DNA from: Chryseobacterium sp. SORGH_AS_0447
Lineage (GTDB): Bacteria > Bacteroidota > Bacteroidia > Flavobacteriales > Weeksellaceae
Length of the DNA: 64,000 nucleotides
NCBI RefSeq assembly: GCF_030818695.1
Contig: NZ_JAUTAR010000001.1
Span: forward strand, 3,032,501-3,096,500
Direction of reading: 5' to 3'
Below the pieces are notes generated by a model. That model searched no databases. It was not told the origin of the DNA and was given only the letters and a program-made list of their open reading frames with translations. How positions within the stretch are numbered: the first letter of the stretch is position 1; each line of letters opens with the position of its first letter. Below, piece after piece: positions 25,261-33,692 of this stretch. Position numbers and translations under genes: made by a program.

Positions 25261-27168
25261 TTAAGACAGGCTTCCGGTAAATTTCATCCGGATGCCCTGC
25301 TGGAAGTTGCTGATGGTTTTAAAAATTTCAGTCAGTGTCACCCGTTCAATTTTAGTGAGACGGCTGATCTCGATATAATTGTCCGGCATTTTCTTTTCGA
25401 TATTGATCTGGTGAACCTGGTTTTTCAGGCGTAAGGCCATCAGGTAATAATACGAATGGTGAAGTTCCTGGTACTGTTCTTTGCTGAAGACGCCGGCTGC
25501 CTGGAGCTTTTTCATCCGTTCTCCGGTATTTTCATTATTGATACCGTTTTTCAACGCATATACCCTGAGCAGGTCGACAATCGGACTCATCGCCGTCTTG
25601 ATGTCGAAGACTTCCGCTTTACCGATCGTCTGGGTTTTAATCCTTTTAAAAAAGGTTAAAGGGGCTTCATATTGAAGGGCGTTTTTTGCGATAAAGGTAA
25701 AGAAACGCTCATTCGGAACGCGAAGCTGGTCCTGAATAAAATCTTTCAGTTCGTTGATGATCGCTTCTTCTCCATAGATATAACGGCAGTCGAAAAGGGT
25801 AGAAAACTTCATGGCATTTTCAGGAACGGTTTCATTGATCCATTCTTCATAGTTCCGTTTCCAGTGGGACAACGAATGCGTCCATTTCGGATTGCTGGCC
25901 ATAAATTCGCCTTTGCAGTAAACAAAACCGATGGTATTGAGATCGTCGGAAACCCTTTTGGCAAAATCAAGAAAGTATTCACGCACCATTTCGCGCTGTT
26001 CATTGGCTTTGTCTTCATAGGTGATGCCGTTATCCTGATCGGTGCTTAAGGTCTGCTCTTTCCGTCCTTCACTTCCGGTGACCATGAAAACAAATTTCGC
26101 CGGCGGTTTCCCGATCTGGCGGATCACATTTTCAATTACTTTTATGGTGATGGTATCGGCAATGGTAGTAATGATCTGGCTGGCAATTTCCCCGTGAACG
26201 CCGCGGCCCAGCAGCTGGTTGATCATATCCGGTACCTGCAGCCACTTTTTACGGAGTTCCGCTGTTGTACCGGCCTGCTTTACCGACTGTATGAAAACCA
26301 GCGGCGACTGTGCCTGCTCGCTCAACAGCCGGTTCCTGCTGAGAAATCCTGCCATTTCACCCTCTTTTTCTACCAACAAATACCGGGTTTTGGTTTTAAA
26401 CATCATCAGCACCGCCTCATAAAGATAGGCATCGCTGGAAATGGAAACAATGGGGTTATCCATTACTTCTTGTACCACTTTCTGCGGATCTATGCATTGG
26501 GCAATAACGTTGTCACGCAGGGTAATATCCGTTACGTAACCTACGATATTTTGATCCTGCTCATTCCGGATGAATAAACAGCTTACCTTGTTTTTCGCCA
26601 TGATCCGCGCGGCTTCAAAAATCGGGGTGCTTCCGGTACACGAAACGATATCTTTAAAAGCAATGCTTTCTATTTTCCTTGAATACAACTGGTCTGCCGC
26701 AAAATAACTTTCCTCAAAAGATGCCGGTGTTTTTACAAAATGCGCGAACTCTTCATCCAGCATTTTCTTCCCGAAATCGGCAGTGAAATAATGAAAAAAA
26801 TCTTCATAAGCATTACAGAGCTCGGTAAATTCTTTTTTAGGAAGCGTGTACACGACGGTTCCTTTTTTCGCCATTACAGATTTTAAAGCCCGGACCCTGT
26901 TCAGCACCACGGAGATTCCCCCGAAACAGTACGGTGAATGGTGAATTTCGATACACCTTTTATTTTGGGAGGCATCAAAGAAAAACGTTTCGTACTCTCC
27001 TTCCATAATGACATCCACGCCCTGCATTTCGGTAACTTCCTGGCGATAAGCCAGTGTTTCTTTAGGAAATGTTTTCTTCTGCATGCTTTCGGAAACTTCC
27101 TGCAGCACGCTTTCCGGCAAAAGGCTGAAAGGCGGTGTTTTCTGTAAAAGCGGGATCAGATGTTCCAT
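25261..27168 (-). CDS. Cyclic-nucleotide-binding/CBS/DUF294 nucleotidyltransferase-like protein
   Basis: A 635-residue cytoplasmic protein. It has an N-terminal cyclic-nucleotide-binding-like domain (about 10-130) and a pair of CBS domains (about 170-290, ending LLVEKEGEMAGFLSRNRLL). A DUF294 nucleotidyltransferase domain follows, with the GSEGRKEQTLSTDQDNG motif near residue 370, and then a helical DUF294 C-terminal domain. It resembles GlnD-type uridylyltransferase regulators. In many bacteria such proteins are encoded with a DnaQ-like exonuclease, as here (10-bp gap), often beside acetate symporter genes, which are absent here. The substrate protein is unknown. Confidence 0.9.
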   Translation of the reverse strand: MEHLIPLLQKTPPFSLLPESVLQEVSESMQKKTFPKETLAYRQEVTEMQGVDVIMEGEYETFFFDASQNKRCIEIHHSPYCFGGISVVLNRVRALKSVMAKKGTVVYTLPKKEFTELCNAYEDFFHYFTADFGKKMLDEEFAHFVKTPASFEESYFAADQLYSRKIESIAFKDIVSCTGSTPIFEAARIMAKNKVSCLFIRNEQDQNIVGYVTDITLRDNVIAQCIDPQKVVQEVMDNPIVSISSDAYLYEAVLMMFKTKTRYLLVEKEGEMAGFLSRNRLLSEQAQSPLVFIQSVKQAGTTAELRKKWLQVPDMINQLLGRGVHGEIASQIITTIADTITIKVIENVIRQIGKPPAKFVFMVTGSEGRKEQTLSTDQDNGITYEDKANEQREMVREYFLDFAKRVSDDLNTIGFVYCKGEFMASNPKWTHSLSHWKRNYEEWINETVPENAMKFSTLFDCRYIYGEEAIINELKDFIQDQLRVPNERFFTFIAKNALQYEAPLTFFKRIKTQTIGKAEVFDIKTAMSPIVDLLRVYALKNGINNENTGERMKKLQAAGVFSKEQYQELHHSYYYLMALRLKNQVHQINIEKKMPDNYIEISRLTKIERVTLTEIFKTISNFQQGIRMKFTGSLS

Positions 27169-27178
27169 AGGTTGATTA

Positions 27179-27817
27179 TCATTTTAAAACGGGAAAGTGT
27201 AATTTTTCTGTGATCAGATCGTGTTTTTCTTCAAGATCATTTTGGGATAACTGGTTCTGCCGGCGGATTTCAAAAAAGCAACGGGCCGTCATTTCTGCAT
27301 CGATGATCGCATTATGGGAAGGTTCTGATTTATCATTTAAAAGGAGCCGATAGAGCTGCGGCAGACGCATGCCCGTTTCTGAAGCTCCGGACCTGTACTG
27401 CCTGCTTTTCAGCATCGTACAGTACAACCGGCTGTTTTGGAAAGGATTCGGCAGCCCCGCCCTGAAGTAATCTGCAGACAAAGTATGAAGGTCGAATTCG
27501 AGGAAATGACCTACGATCAAAGGATGATATTTTACGATGTCTTCAGTAAGACGGGTCAATACTTCCCTCCTGCTTTTACCACGGGATCTCAGGAATTCTT
27601 CGGTAATGCCATGAATCCTGAAGGATCCTTCGCTGATCACCAGATCCTCTTCAAAAATGTATTGGTCTTCCTTTTTGATCTCCGTTCCGTCTTCCGAACA
27701 GATGATCCAGGAAACCTGAACCGCTGAGGGCCAGTTTCCGGTGTCGGAATACGGGAGATCCCACCGTTTGGGAACTGCCGTGGTTTCCGTATCGATAAAT
27801 AGGAGGTAAGGATTCAC
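27179..27817 (-). CDS. DnaQ-like DEDDh 3'-5' exonuclease
   Basis: A 212-residue exonuclease with the four acidic residues of the DEDDh family. Asp9 and Glu11 lie in FIDTETT, an Asp in GHFLEFDLHTLSAD, and His and Asp in HNAIIDAEMTA. It lacks polymerase or clamp-binding extensions, so it is a stand-alone nuclease rather than a replisome proofreader. The start codon is GTG, with an exact -7 box 17 bp upstream. It is the first gene of a pair with the CBS/DUF294 protein. Confidence 0.9.
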   Translation of the reverse strand: MNPYLLFIDTETTAVPKRWDLPYSDTGNWPSAVQVSWIICSEDGTEIKKEDQYIFEEDLVISEGSFRIHGITEEFLRSRGKSRREVLTRLTEDIVKYHPLIVGHFLEFDLHTLSADYFRAGLPNPFQNSRLYCTMLKSRQYRSGASETGMRLPQLYRLLLNDKSEPSHNAIIDAEMTARCFFEIRRQNQLSQNDLEEKHDLITEKLHFPVLK

Positions 27818-27833
27818 AGAAATGGTTTTGATA

Positions 27834-27841
27834 CAAATGTA
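27834..27841 (-). promoter_or_regulatory. -7 box of the exonuclease-CBS operon
   Basis: The minus strand reads TACATTTG, an exact TAnnTTTG match. No clear -33 element is seen. Confidence 0.5.
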
Positions 27842-28023
27842 GTGATATTGATCTTTTTACCAGTATGTTGATTCGCTATAATTTCACATTTTTTAATACA
27901 TTTTAAACTTTAATCTTAAATATGCATTAGTGGATTTAGCAGACTTTTGAACCATCTTGAAACAGTAAAATAATTGCTCCGGAGAAACAGTATCTGTGCA
28001 GTATTTTTATTGGTTGAAGTCAT

Positions 28024-28157
28024 CGGAACTCCGGCGGAGTTCTATCTTTTTACAGTATGCCGTTTACTTAGCAAGCGTTTCTTAGATAGCACACCTATGG
28101 CGTGCTCAATATATGCTTCTGGTAATATGCTACACAGATAATTTTCCTACGGAATAA
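28024..28157. repeat. Family-E palindrome cluster, copy 1
   Basis: An ordered series: gaactccggcggagttc, then gatagcacacctatggcgtgct, then tgctacacagata followed by ttcctacggaat. The same order occurs in diverged form at 40737-40854. Confidence 0.65.
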
Positions 28158-28301
28158 TTTTTAAATACCGGAATGGAATTTTTTCTTTCTATGCATGTCT
28201 GATTTCCAGAACAATCTATGTTATAAATCCGTTATAATATGCATGATTCAACTTCAATTCATCAGCAATAACCCCACAACCGGTATATCAGCAGAAAAAT
28301 A

Positions 28302-28335
28302 AAAAAACAGAATACCATCGGCATCCTGTTTTTTA
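28302..28335 (-). terminator. Terminator of the ara operon
   Basis: An AAAAAACAG/CTGTTTTTT stem with one internal mismatch lies 20-50 bp past the symporter stop. The minus strand carries a T7 tract at its end. Confidence 0.8.
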
Positions 28336-28354
28336 TTGATATTATCATTAAATA

Positions 28355-30082
28355 TTACCAGAATCTTACATAAATAGCGGTAAGCAGCAATAGAGTAATG
28401 ACAATTAAAACCATTGTTCTTGAGTCTACCTTAAACATTTTGCTGTCGATGGCAAAAGCTTTCGGGTTGACTTTCGGTCCTGCAAGGCTGATCAGAACCA
28501 TCACCACGATGGTAATAAAGAATGACCATCCCATGTTGATGAGGAACGGGATTTCGGTGATGGTGTGTACCACGCCGTTTTCCAGTTTTTCATAGGTGAA
28601 TGCCGTATACAGCCAGGTTTCTTTTCCGAAGATGCCGATGGCAAAGCTGTTGAAGAAGATCGCCAGTACGAACCCTAAGATTACCCCTACCAAAGCTGCA
28701 GTCCCGGTAGTTCTCTTCCAGAACATTCCCAATAAGAACATGGCAAAAACCCCGGGGCTGATAAATCCGGTGTATTTCTGGATGAACGTAAATCCTCCTT
28801 CCCCACCGATGCCCAGAACGTCGGTCCAGGTAAAGGCAAGCGCAACCATCATCGCAATGATAATGACCCATCTTCCCGTTCTTACCATCTGGATTTCGGT
28901 AGCATCCGTTTTCAGGTATTTTTTATAGATATCCAGGGTGAAGATCGTTGAAATACTGTTTACTTTTCCGGCCAGGGAAGCTACGATGGCTGCGGTTAAC
29001 GCTGCTACCGCCAGACCTTTCAATCCGGAAGGCAGGAAGGTTAGAATGGCAGAATAGGCACCATCCTTCACTCCGTTGAATCCCGGAAGCTGTCCTTTGG
29101 TGTACAGCACGTAAGCTGCAATCCCCGGAAGCATTACGATGATCGGCATAAACAGTTTCAGGAATCCGGCAAACAGGATCCCGGTTCTTGCCGTTTTCAG
29201 GTCAGCTCCCAGCGCACGTTGGGTGATGTACTGGTTACAGCCCCAATAGTTCAGGTTAACGATCCACTGTCCGGCAAAATACATCGCCAATCCCGGTAAC
29301 ACCACGTATTTCTGAACGTCCATATTCTGAGGCATCCCTAAAGTAGTGGTTGTCGTTGTCGGTTTATCAAGCATCAGTTTGAAGTGACCCGGCGCTTCGT
29401 TCATCAAAGTATTAAATCCGGCGAACGCATTTCCTACTGCTGCACCGTTGATTCTCTGGTCAACGATCTGCAGCGCCATGTATACGGTAGCAAAACCTCC
29501 AATGATCAGTACCGCTACCTGGATTACGTCGGTGTACCCGATTACTTTCATTCCTCCCAAACCGATCAGCAAAGCCATCAGCAGAAGAACGATCATAATG
29601 ATGTGAAGGTGTTCGCCGCCCAGTAAAGTATCGATGGCCAATGCACCGAGATACAGGATGGAAGTCAGGTTGACAATCACATACAAAAACAGCCAGAATA
29701 CGGCCATGATCAGGGAAACCGATTTGTTGTAACGGGTTTCTAGAAACTGCGGCATGGTGTAGATCTTATTTTTGAGGTAGATCGGGATAAACCATACGGC
29801 GATGATGATCAGGGCAACAGCGGCAATCCATTCGTAGGCGGCAACGGCCACTCCCACGAAAAACCCTTCACCGCTCATCCCGATGAACTGCTCCGCCGAA
29901 ATGTTGGAAGCGATCAAGCTGGCGCCGATGGCCCACCAAGTGAGCGATCCTTCGGCAAGGAAATAATCTTTACTGCCCGTAGACTCGGATTTTTTCTTTT
30001 TGTAAATCCAGAGCCCGTAGGATGCTACCACCACAAAATATATTAAGAAGATGATGATATCAATGGTTGCTAGTTTTCCCAT
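28355..30082 (-). CDS. Sodium/sugar symporter (SSS family)
   Basis: A 575-residue inner-membrane carrier of the solute:sodium symporter family, with about 14 hydrophobic helices. Signatures include the early GASLIASNISAEQFIGMSG segment and GLAVAALTAAIVASLAGKVNS, typical of sugar-type members near vSGLT. It is the last gene of araB-araD-araA-epimerase-symporter and starts 2 bp after the epimerase stop. Na+-driven uptake of L-arabinose or a related monosaccharide is therefore likely. This is a position-based inference, since SSS cargo is hard to read from sequence. Confidence 0.9.
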   Translation of the reverse strand: MGKLATIDIIIFLIYFVVVASYGLWIYKKKKSESTGSKDYFLAEGSLTWWAIGASLIASNISAEQFIGMSGEGFFVGVAVAAYEWIAAVALIIIAVWFIPIYLKNKIYTMPQFLETRYNKSVSLIMAVFWLFLYVIVNLTSILYLGALAIDTLLGGEHLHIIMIVLLLMALLIGLGGMKVIGYTDVIQVAVLIIGGFATVYMALQIVDQRINGAAVGNAFAGFNTLMNEAPGHFKLMLDKPTTTTTTLGMPQNMDVQKYVVLPGLAMYFAGQWIVNLNYWGCNQYITQRALGADLKTARTGILFAGFLKLFMPIIVMLPGIAAYVLYTKGQLPGFNGVKDGAYSAILTFLPSGLKGLAVAALTAAIVASLAGKVNSISTIFTLDIYKKYLKTDATEIQMVRTGRWVIIIAMMVALAFTWTDVLGIGGEGGFTFIQKYTGFISPGVFAMFLLGMFWKRTTGTAALVGVILGFVLAIFFNSFAIGIFGKETWLYTAFTYEKLENGVVHTITEIPFLINMGWSFFITIVVMVLISLAGPKVNPKAFAIDSKMFKVDSRTMVLIVITLLLLTAIYVRFW

Positions 30083-30084
30083 AC

Positions 30085-31245
30085 TTATTTTTTAACAGAA
30101 AATTTATAAATGGTTTTAGTCTGGTAATTTTGTCCCGGCTTCAGCTCCGTGGAAGGGAAAGCAGGCTGGTTCGGAGAATCCGGATAGTGCTGGGTTTCCA
30201 GGCAGAATCCGCTTCTTTTTTCATATTTGCCACCGGTTTTGGTATCGAATTTTCCGTCCAGGAAATTTCCGGAGTAAAACTGTACGCCCGGCTGGTCGGT
30301 CATTACTTCCATGACCCTTCCGCTTGCAGGGTGGTACACCGTAGCGATGGTTCTCATTCCGGTTCCTTTCAGGATCCAGTTGTGATCGTATCCGCCACCT
30401 AATTTCAGCTGCTCGTCTTCTGCATTGATGTCTTTGCCGATCGCTTTGGCAGCCGTAAAATCAAACGGGGTTCCCTTTACGCTTTTTTCTTCTCCCAAAG
30501 GAATAAGCGTTTTGTTTACCGGTAAGAATTTATCTCCGTTGATCTGAAGTTCATGATCCGTAATCAGATTGGAATAATTTCCGGAAAGATTGAAATACGA
30601 ATGCTGCGTAAGGTTTACGACAGTCGGTTTATCGGTTTCTGCTTCGTAGGAAATTTCCAGGGCATTGTCTTCGGTAAGGGTATAAAGAACTGTAGTTGTT
30701 AGCTTTCCCGGATATCCTTCTTCACCGTCAGCGCTTACATAGGTTAATTTTAAAGTTGGTAATTTGGCATCTTTCACCTGTTCTACCGTCCATATTTTGG
30801 TATGGAAGCCTTCTTTTCCTCCGTGAAGGCTGTTTGGACCGTCGTTTTTGTCGATGTCATACGTTTTGCCATCCAAGGTCAATTTGGCATTGGCAATCCT
30901 GTTTCCGTATCTTCCGATCAAAGCGCCGAAATAATACGGATTCCCGTTGAAATAATCTTCAGGTTTGGTGAATCCTAAAACCACGTCCTGGTATTTCCCG
31001 TCTTTATCGGGAGCGGTAAGCGAAGTGATGATCCCACCATAATTGATGACCTCCACTTTCATCCCGTTCCTGTTGCTTAACGTATATTTTTTAATGGAAT
31101 CTCCTTTTGCGGTAACTCCGTAATCTGAAACCTGTACATTTTCCATGGTATGTGAGTTCGTTTTATTGTTGTTTTCCTTTTTATTGCAGCCGAAAATACA
31201 TAAAACTGCTAATAAAATGAATAAACTGCCTCCTATTTTTTTCAT
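30085..31245 (-). CDS. galM: Aldose 1-epimerase (mutarotase), lipoprotein
   Basis: A 386-residue GalM-fold enzyme. It has FGALIGRYGNRIANA, the catalytic His region NLTQHSYFNLSG, and a C-terminal Glu in SGFCLETQHYPDSPNQP, which acts as base in the family. The N-terminus is a lipoprotein signal (LLAVLCIFGC) followed by Asn/Lys-rich linker residues. It should therefore sit outside the cytoplasm and interconvert sugar anomers before uptake, fitting its place directly upstream of the symporter. It may act on arabinose, galactose or glucose. Confidence 0.92.
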   Translation of the reverse strand: MKKIGGSLFILLAVLCIFGCNKKENNNKTNSHTMENVQVSDYGVTAKGDSIKKYTLSNRNGMKVEVINYGGIITSLTAPDKDGKYQDVVLGFTKPEDYFNGNPYYFGALIGRYGNRIANAKLTLDGKTYDIDKNDGPNSLHGGKEGFHTKIWTVEQVKDAKLPTLKLTYVSADGEEGYPGKLTTTVLYTLTEDNALEISYEAETDKPTVVNLTQHSYFNLSGNYSNLITDHELQINGDKFLPVNKTLIPLGEEKSVKGTPFDFTAAKAIGKDINAEDEQLKLGGGYDHNWILKGTGMRTIATVYHPASGRVMEVMTDQPGVQFYSGNFLDGKFDTKTGGKYEKRSGFCLETQHYPDSPNQPAFPSTELKPGQNYQTKTIYKFSVKK

Positions 31246-31268
31246 AATACATGATATTTGTTGAAGAA

Positions 31269-32765
31269 TTAACGGTAATAGATTTCATTCCATCGAAGGG
31301 TGTTCTTAAAATCACGGATTTTCGTGTCTTCGTCAATCACCAGCGATTCGATTCCCGCCATTTCTGCGAAATCCTCCAGCTGATCCACCGTCAGGTTTTC
31401 ACTGTAGCAGGTATGGTGCGCACCACCGGCCAGGATCCATGCTTCAGCAGCCGTATAAAGATCCGGAAGCGGTTTCCAGAGCACCCTTGCTACCGGAAGT
31501 TTCGGAAGCTCTTCGGTAATGTCCAGCGATTTTGTTTTGTTGATCAGCAATCTGAAATGGTTTCCGAAATCCATCAGTGCCGCAACCAGCGAATCGGTAT
31601 TGCCTCTTGAATTGAAGACCAGTCTTACAGGGTCGGCCTTTCCTCCGATTCCCAGCGGGTGGATTTCACATGACGGCTTATCAGCAGCCAGTACCGGATC
31701 TACTTCAAGCATGTGGGAACCTAAAATAGATGGGTTGGAAGGATTTAAATGATAAGTATAATCTTCCATGAATGCGTTTCCGCCTTCCAATCCCTGTCCC
31801 ATGGTTTTCATCGCTCTCACCAGGGCTGCCGTTTTCCAGTCGCCTTCGCCGGCAAAACCGTATCCTTTTTCCATCAGTCGCTGTACGGCGATTCCCGGAA
31901 GCTGTTCCATCCCGTGAAGGTCTTCGAAAGTATCGGAAAATCCTTTGAAATTTCCGTCTTTCAGGAATTTTTCAAGACCAAGCTCAATTCTGGCAGCCGT
32001 TTCTAATGATTTTCTATTGGCACCGCCGGAAAGCAGGGATTCTGCCATTCTGTAGGAAGCTTCATATTCTTCGATCAAAGTTTTCACTTCGCCCTCCCCG
32101 ATTCCGTTGATCACGCTTACCAGATCACCGATTCCCCAGGTATTAACGGAGAATCCGAATTTGGTTTCCGCTTCCACTTTATCACCGTCGGTTACGGCCA
32201 CATACCGCATATTATCTCCGAAACGGGCGAACTTAGCACCCTGCCAGTCGTCCCAGCCGGCAGCCACACGGCTCCAGTCGCCGATCTGCTTCTGTACCCT
32301 TTCCTCTGCCCAGTGTCCTACTACTACTTTTCTGTTTTTGCGGAGGCGGCTCACCATAAATCCGAATTCACGGTCGCCATGCGCCGCCTGGTTCAGGTTC
32401 ATAAAATCCATATCCATCGTTGACCATGGAATATCCTGGTTGAACTGGGTATGAAGGTGCAGCAAAGGTTTCTGCAAAGCCGTAAGTCCACGGATCCACA
32501 TTTTAGCCGGTGAAAAGGTATGCATCCAGGTTACCACCCCGATACAGTCGGCAGTATGATTGGCGGCTACCAGGGTTTCGAAAATTTCTTCCGTTGTTTT
32601 TACAGTAGGCTTTAAAACCACTTTTACAGGAATCTGTGACGAAGCATTGAACGCTTCCACGATTTTCGCTGAATGTTCGGCTACCTGTGCTAATGTTTCA
32701 GGGCCGTATAAATGCTGGCTTCCGGTAATGAACCAGATTTCTTTCGTATTGAGAGGTGTTAACAT
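31269..32765 (-). CDS. araA: L-arabinose isomerase
   Basis: A 498-residue cytoplasmic enzyme that converts L-arabinose to L-ribulose with Mn2+. The expected metal and catalytic residues are visible: a Glu in GFAGEGDWK and in SHMLEVDP, a His after it, and the His pair in GGAHHTCYS near the C-terminus. The N-terminal [13 protein letters not shown] is diagnostic. It lies third in the ara operon. The 209-bp gap from araD carries two palindromic hairpins that might alter the relative yield of the distal genes. Confidence 0.97.
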   Translation of the reverse strand: MLTPLNTKEIWFITGSQHLYGPETLAQVAEHSAKIVEAFNASSQIPVKVVLKPTVKTTEEIFETLVAANHTADCIGVVTWMHTFSPAKMWIRGLTALQKPLLHLHTQFNQDIPWSTMDMDFMNLNQAAHGDREFGFMVSRLRKNRKVVVGHWAEERVQKQIGDWSRVAAGWDDWQGAKFARFGDNMRYVAVTDGDKVEAETKFGFSVNTWGIGDLVSVINGIGEGEVKTLIEEYEASYRMAESLLSGGANRKSLETAARIELGLEKFLKDGNFKGFSDTFEDLHGMEQLPGIAVQRLMEKGYGFAGEGDWKTAALVRAMKTMGQGLEGGNAFMEDYTYHLNPSNPSILGSHMLEVDPVLAADKPSCEIHPLGIGGKADPVRLVFNSRGNTDSLVAALMDFGNHFRLLINKTKSLDITEELPKLPVARVLWKPLPDLYTAAEAWILAGGAHHTCYSENLTVDQLEDFAEMAGIESLVIDEDTKIRDFKNTLRWNEIYYR

Positions 32766-32820
32766 AGTTTATAAATGATGATTGATAATTGATGATTGAT
32801 TTTTAATGCTGTTTCTTATA

Positions 32821-32927
32821 AAACCTAACGGGTTTTTGGAAACCCGTTAGGTTTAGATTATTTTATGTTGAACCTTTTGGATTCGTTTCTCATGAAACCT
32901 CATAGGTTTTTAAAACCTATGAGGTTT
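32821..32927. repeat. Two palindromic hairpins between araD and araA
   Basis: A 15-bp stem (32821-32835 with 32840-32854, arms reading aaacctaacgggttt) and a second stem with arms aaacctcataggttt (32895-32910 with 32912-32927). Both lie inside the ara operon and lack a T tract. Close relatives are at 37648-37681 and 42900-42932. Confidence 0.75.
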
Positions 32928-32974
32928 ATATTTTAAAAGCAGCCAGAAGCTAAAAGCCAACAGCCAGCCGCCTG

Positions 32975-33673
32975 TTACTGTCCGTAATAAGCATCCTTCC
33001 CGTGCTTCCTTTCGTAATGTTTTTTAATTAACGAATCTTTTAAACGAAGCGCGTCCGGATTGATCTGTCTTGTAAGATAAGCCATTTCAGCAATGGTTTC
33101 CAGGACTTTGCTGTTATACACCGCTTTTTCTGCATTTTTGCCCCAGGTAAACGGACCATGATTCCCGATCAGGACCATTTCCACTTCCTGCGGTGAGAGA
33201 TTTTTCTCTCTGAAACAGTCGAGGATCTGGATGCCGGTGTTGTATTCGTAGTTGCCTTCGATCAGGCTGTCGTCCATCGGAGGGGCACATGGAATATCGG
33301 AAGTCAGGTGATCCGCATGGGTGGTCCCGAAAATCGGGATGTCCATCTGCGCCTGTGCCCATGCCACGGAATAGATGGCATGCGTATGGGAAATCCCGCC
33401 GATGTTTTCCCAGTTTTTATACAGGTACGCATGGGTCTTGGTATCGGAAGACGGTCTCAGCTTTCCTTCTATGACATTCGCATCGTAATCCAGGATCACC
33501 ATATCTTTCGGCTTTAAATCGGCATAGGGAACGCCGCTCGGTTTGATGGCGAAAATGCCTTCGTTGCGGTCAACAGCGCTTACGTTTCCAAAGGTATACA
33601 CCACCAGCTTCAATGCATCGAGCTGCATATTGGCTTCGTAGCATTCCCGTTGAAGTTCTTTATATTTTTTCAT
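32975..33673 (-). CDS. araD: L-ribulose-5-phosphate 4-epimerase
   Basis: A 232-residue class II aldolase-fold enzyme that makes D-xylulose-5-phosphate from L-ribulose-5-phosphate by a retro-aldol reaction. The Zn-binding His pair is in GGISHTHAIY and the third His in LIGNHGPFTWG. The length and motifs match E. coli AraD. It begins 19 bp after the araB stop, separated only by part of a palindromic repeat, and precedes araA. Confidence 0.96.
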   Translation of the reverse strand: MKKYKELQRECYEANMQLDALKLVVYTFGNVSAVDRNEGIFAIKPSGVPYADLKPKDMVILDYDANVIEGKLRPSSDTKTHAYLYKNWENIGGISHTHAIYSVAWAQAQMDIPIFGTTHADHLTSDIPCAPPMDDSLIEGNYEYNTGIQILDCFREKNLSPQEVEMVLIGNHGPFTWGKNAEKAVYNSKVLETIAEMAYLTRQINPDALRLKDSLIKKHYERKHGKDAYYGQ

Positions 33674-33692
33674 GTTGTTTGTTTTTTGGTGT

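Larger units (their letters stand above)
27818..28354. other. Intergenic region with mosaic palindromes
   Basis: This 537-bp gap between the exonuclease promoter and the symporter terminator holds the family-E palindromes (28024-28157). It is otherwise AT-rich without a gene. Confidence 0.5.

Noticed and set aside
28024..28157. CRISPR array
   Set aside because: The palindromes differ from one another and lack equal-length spacers and cas genes.
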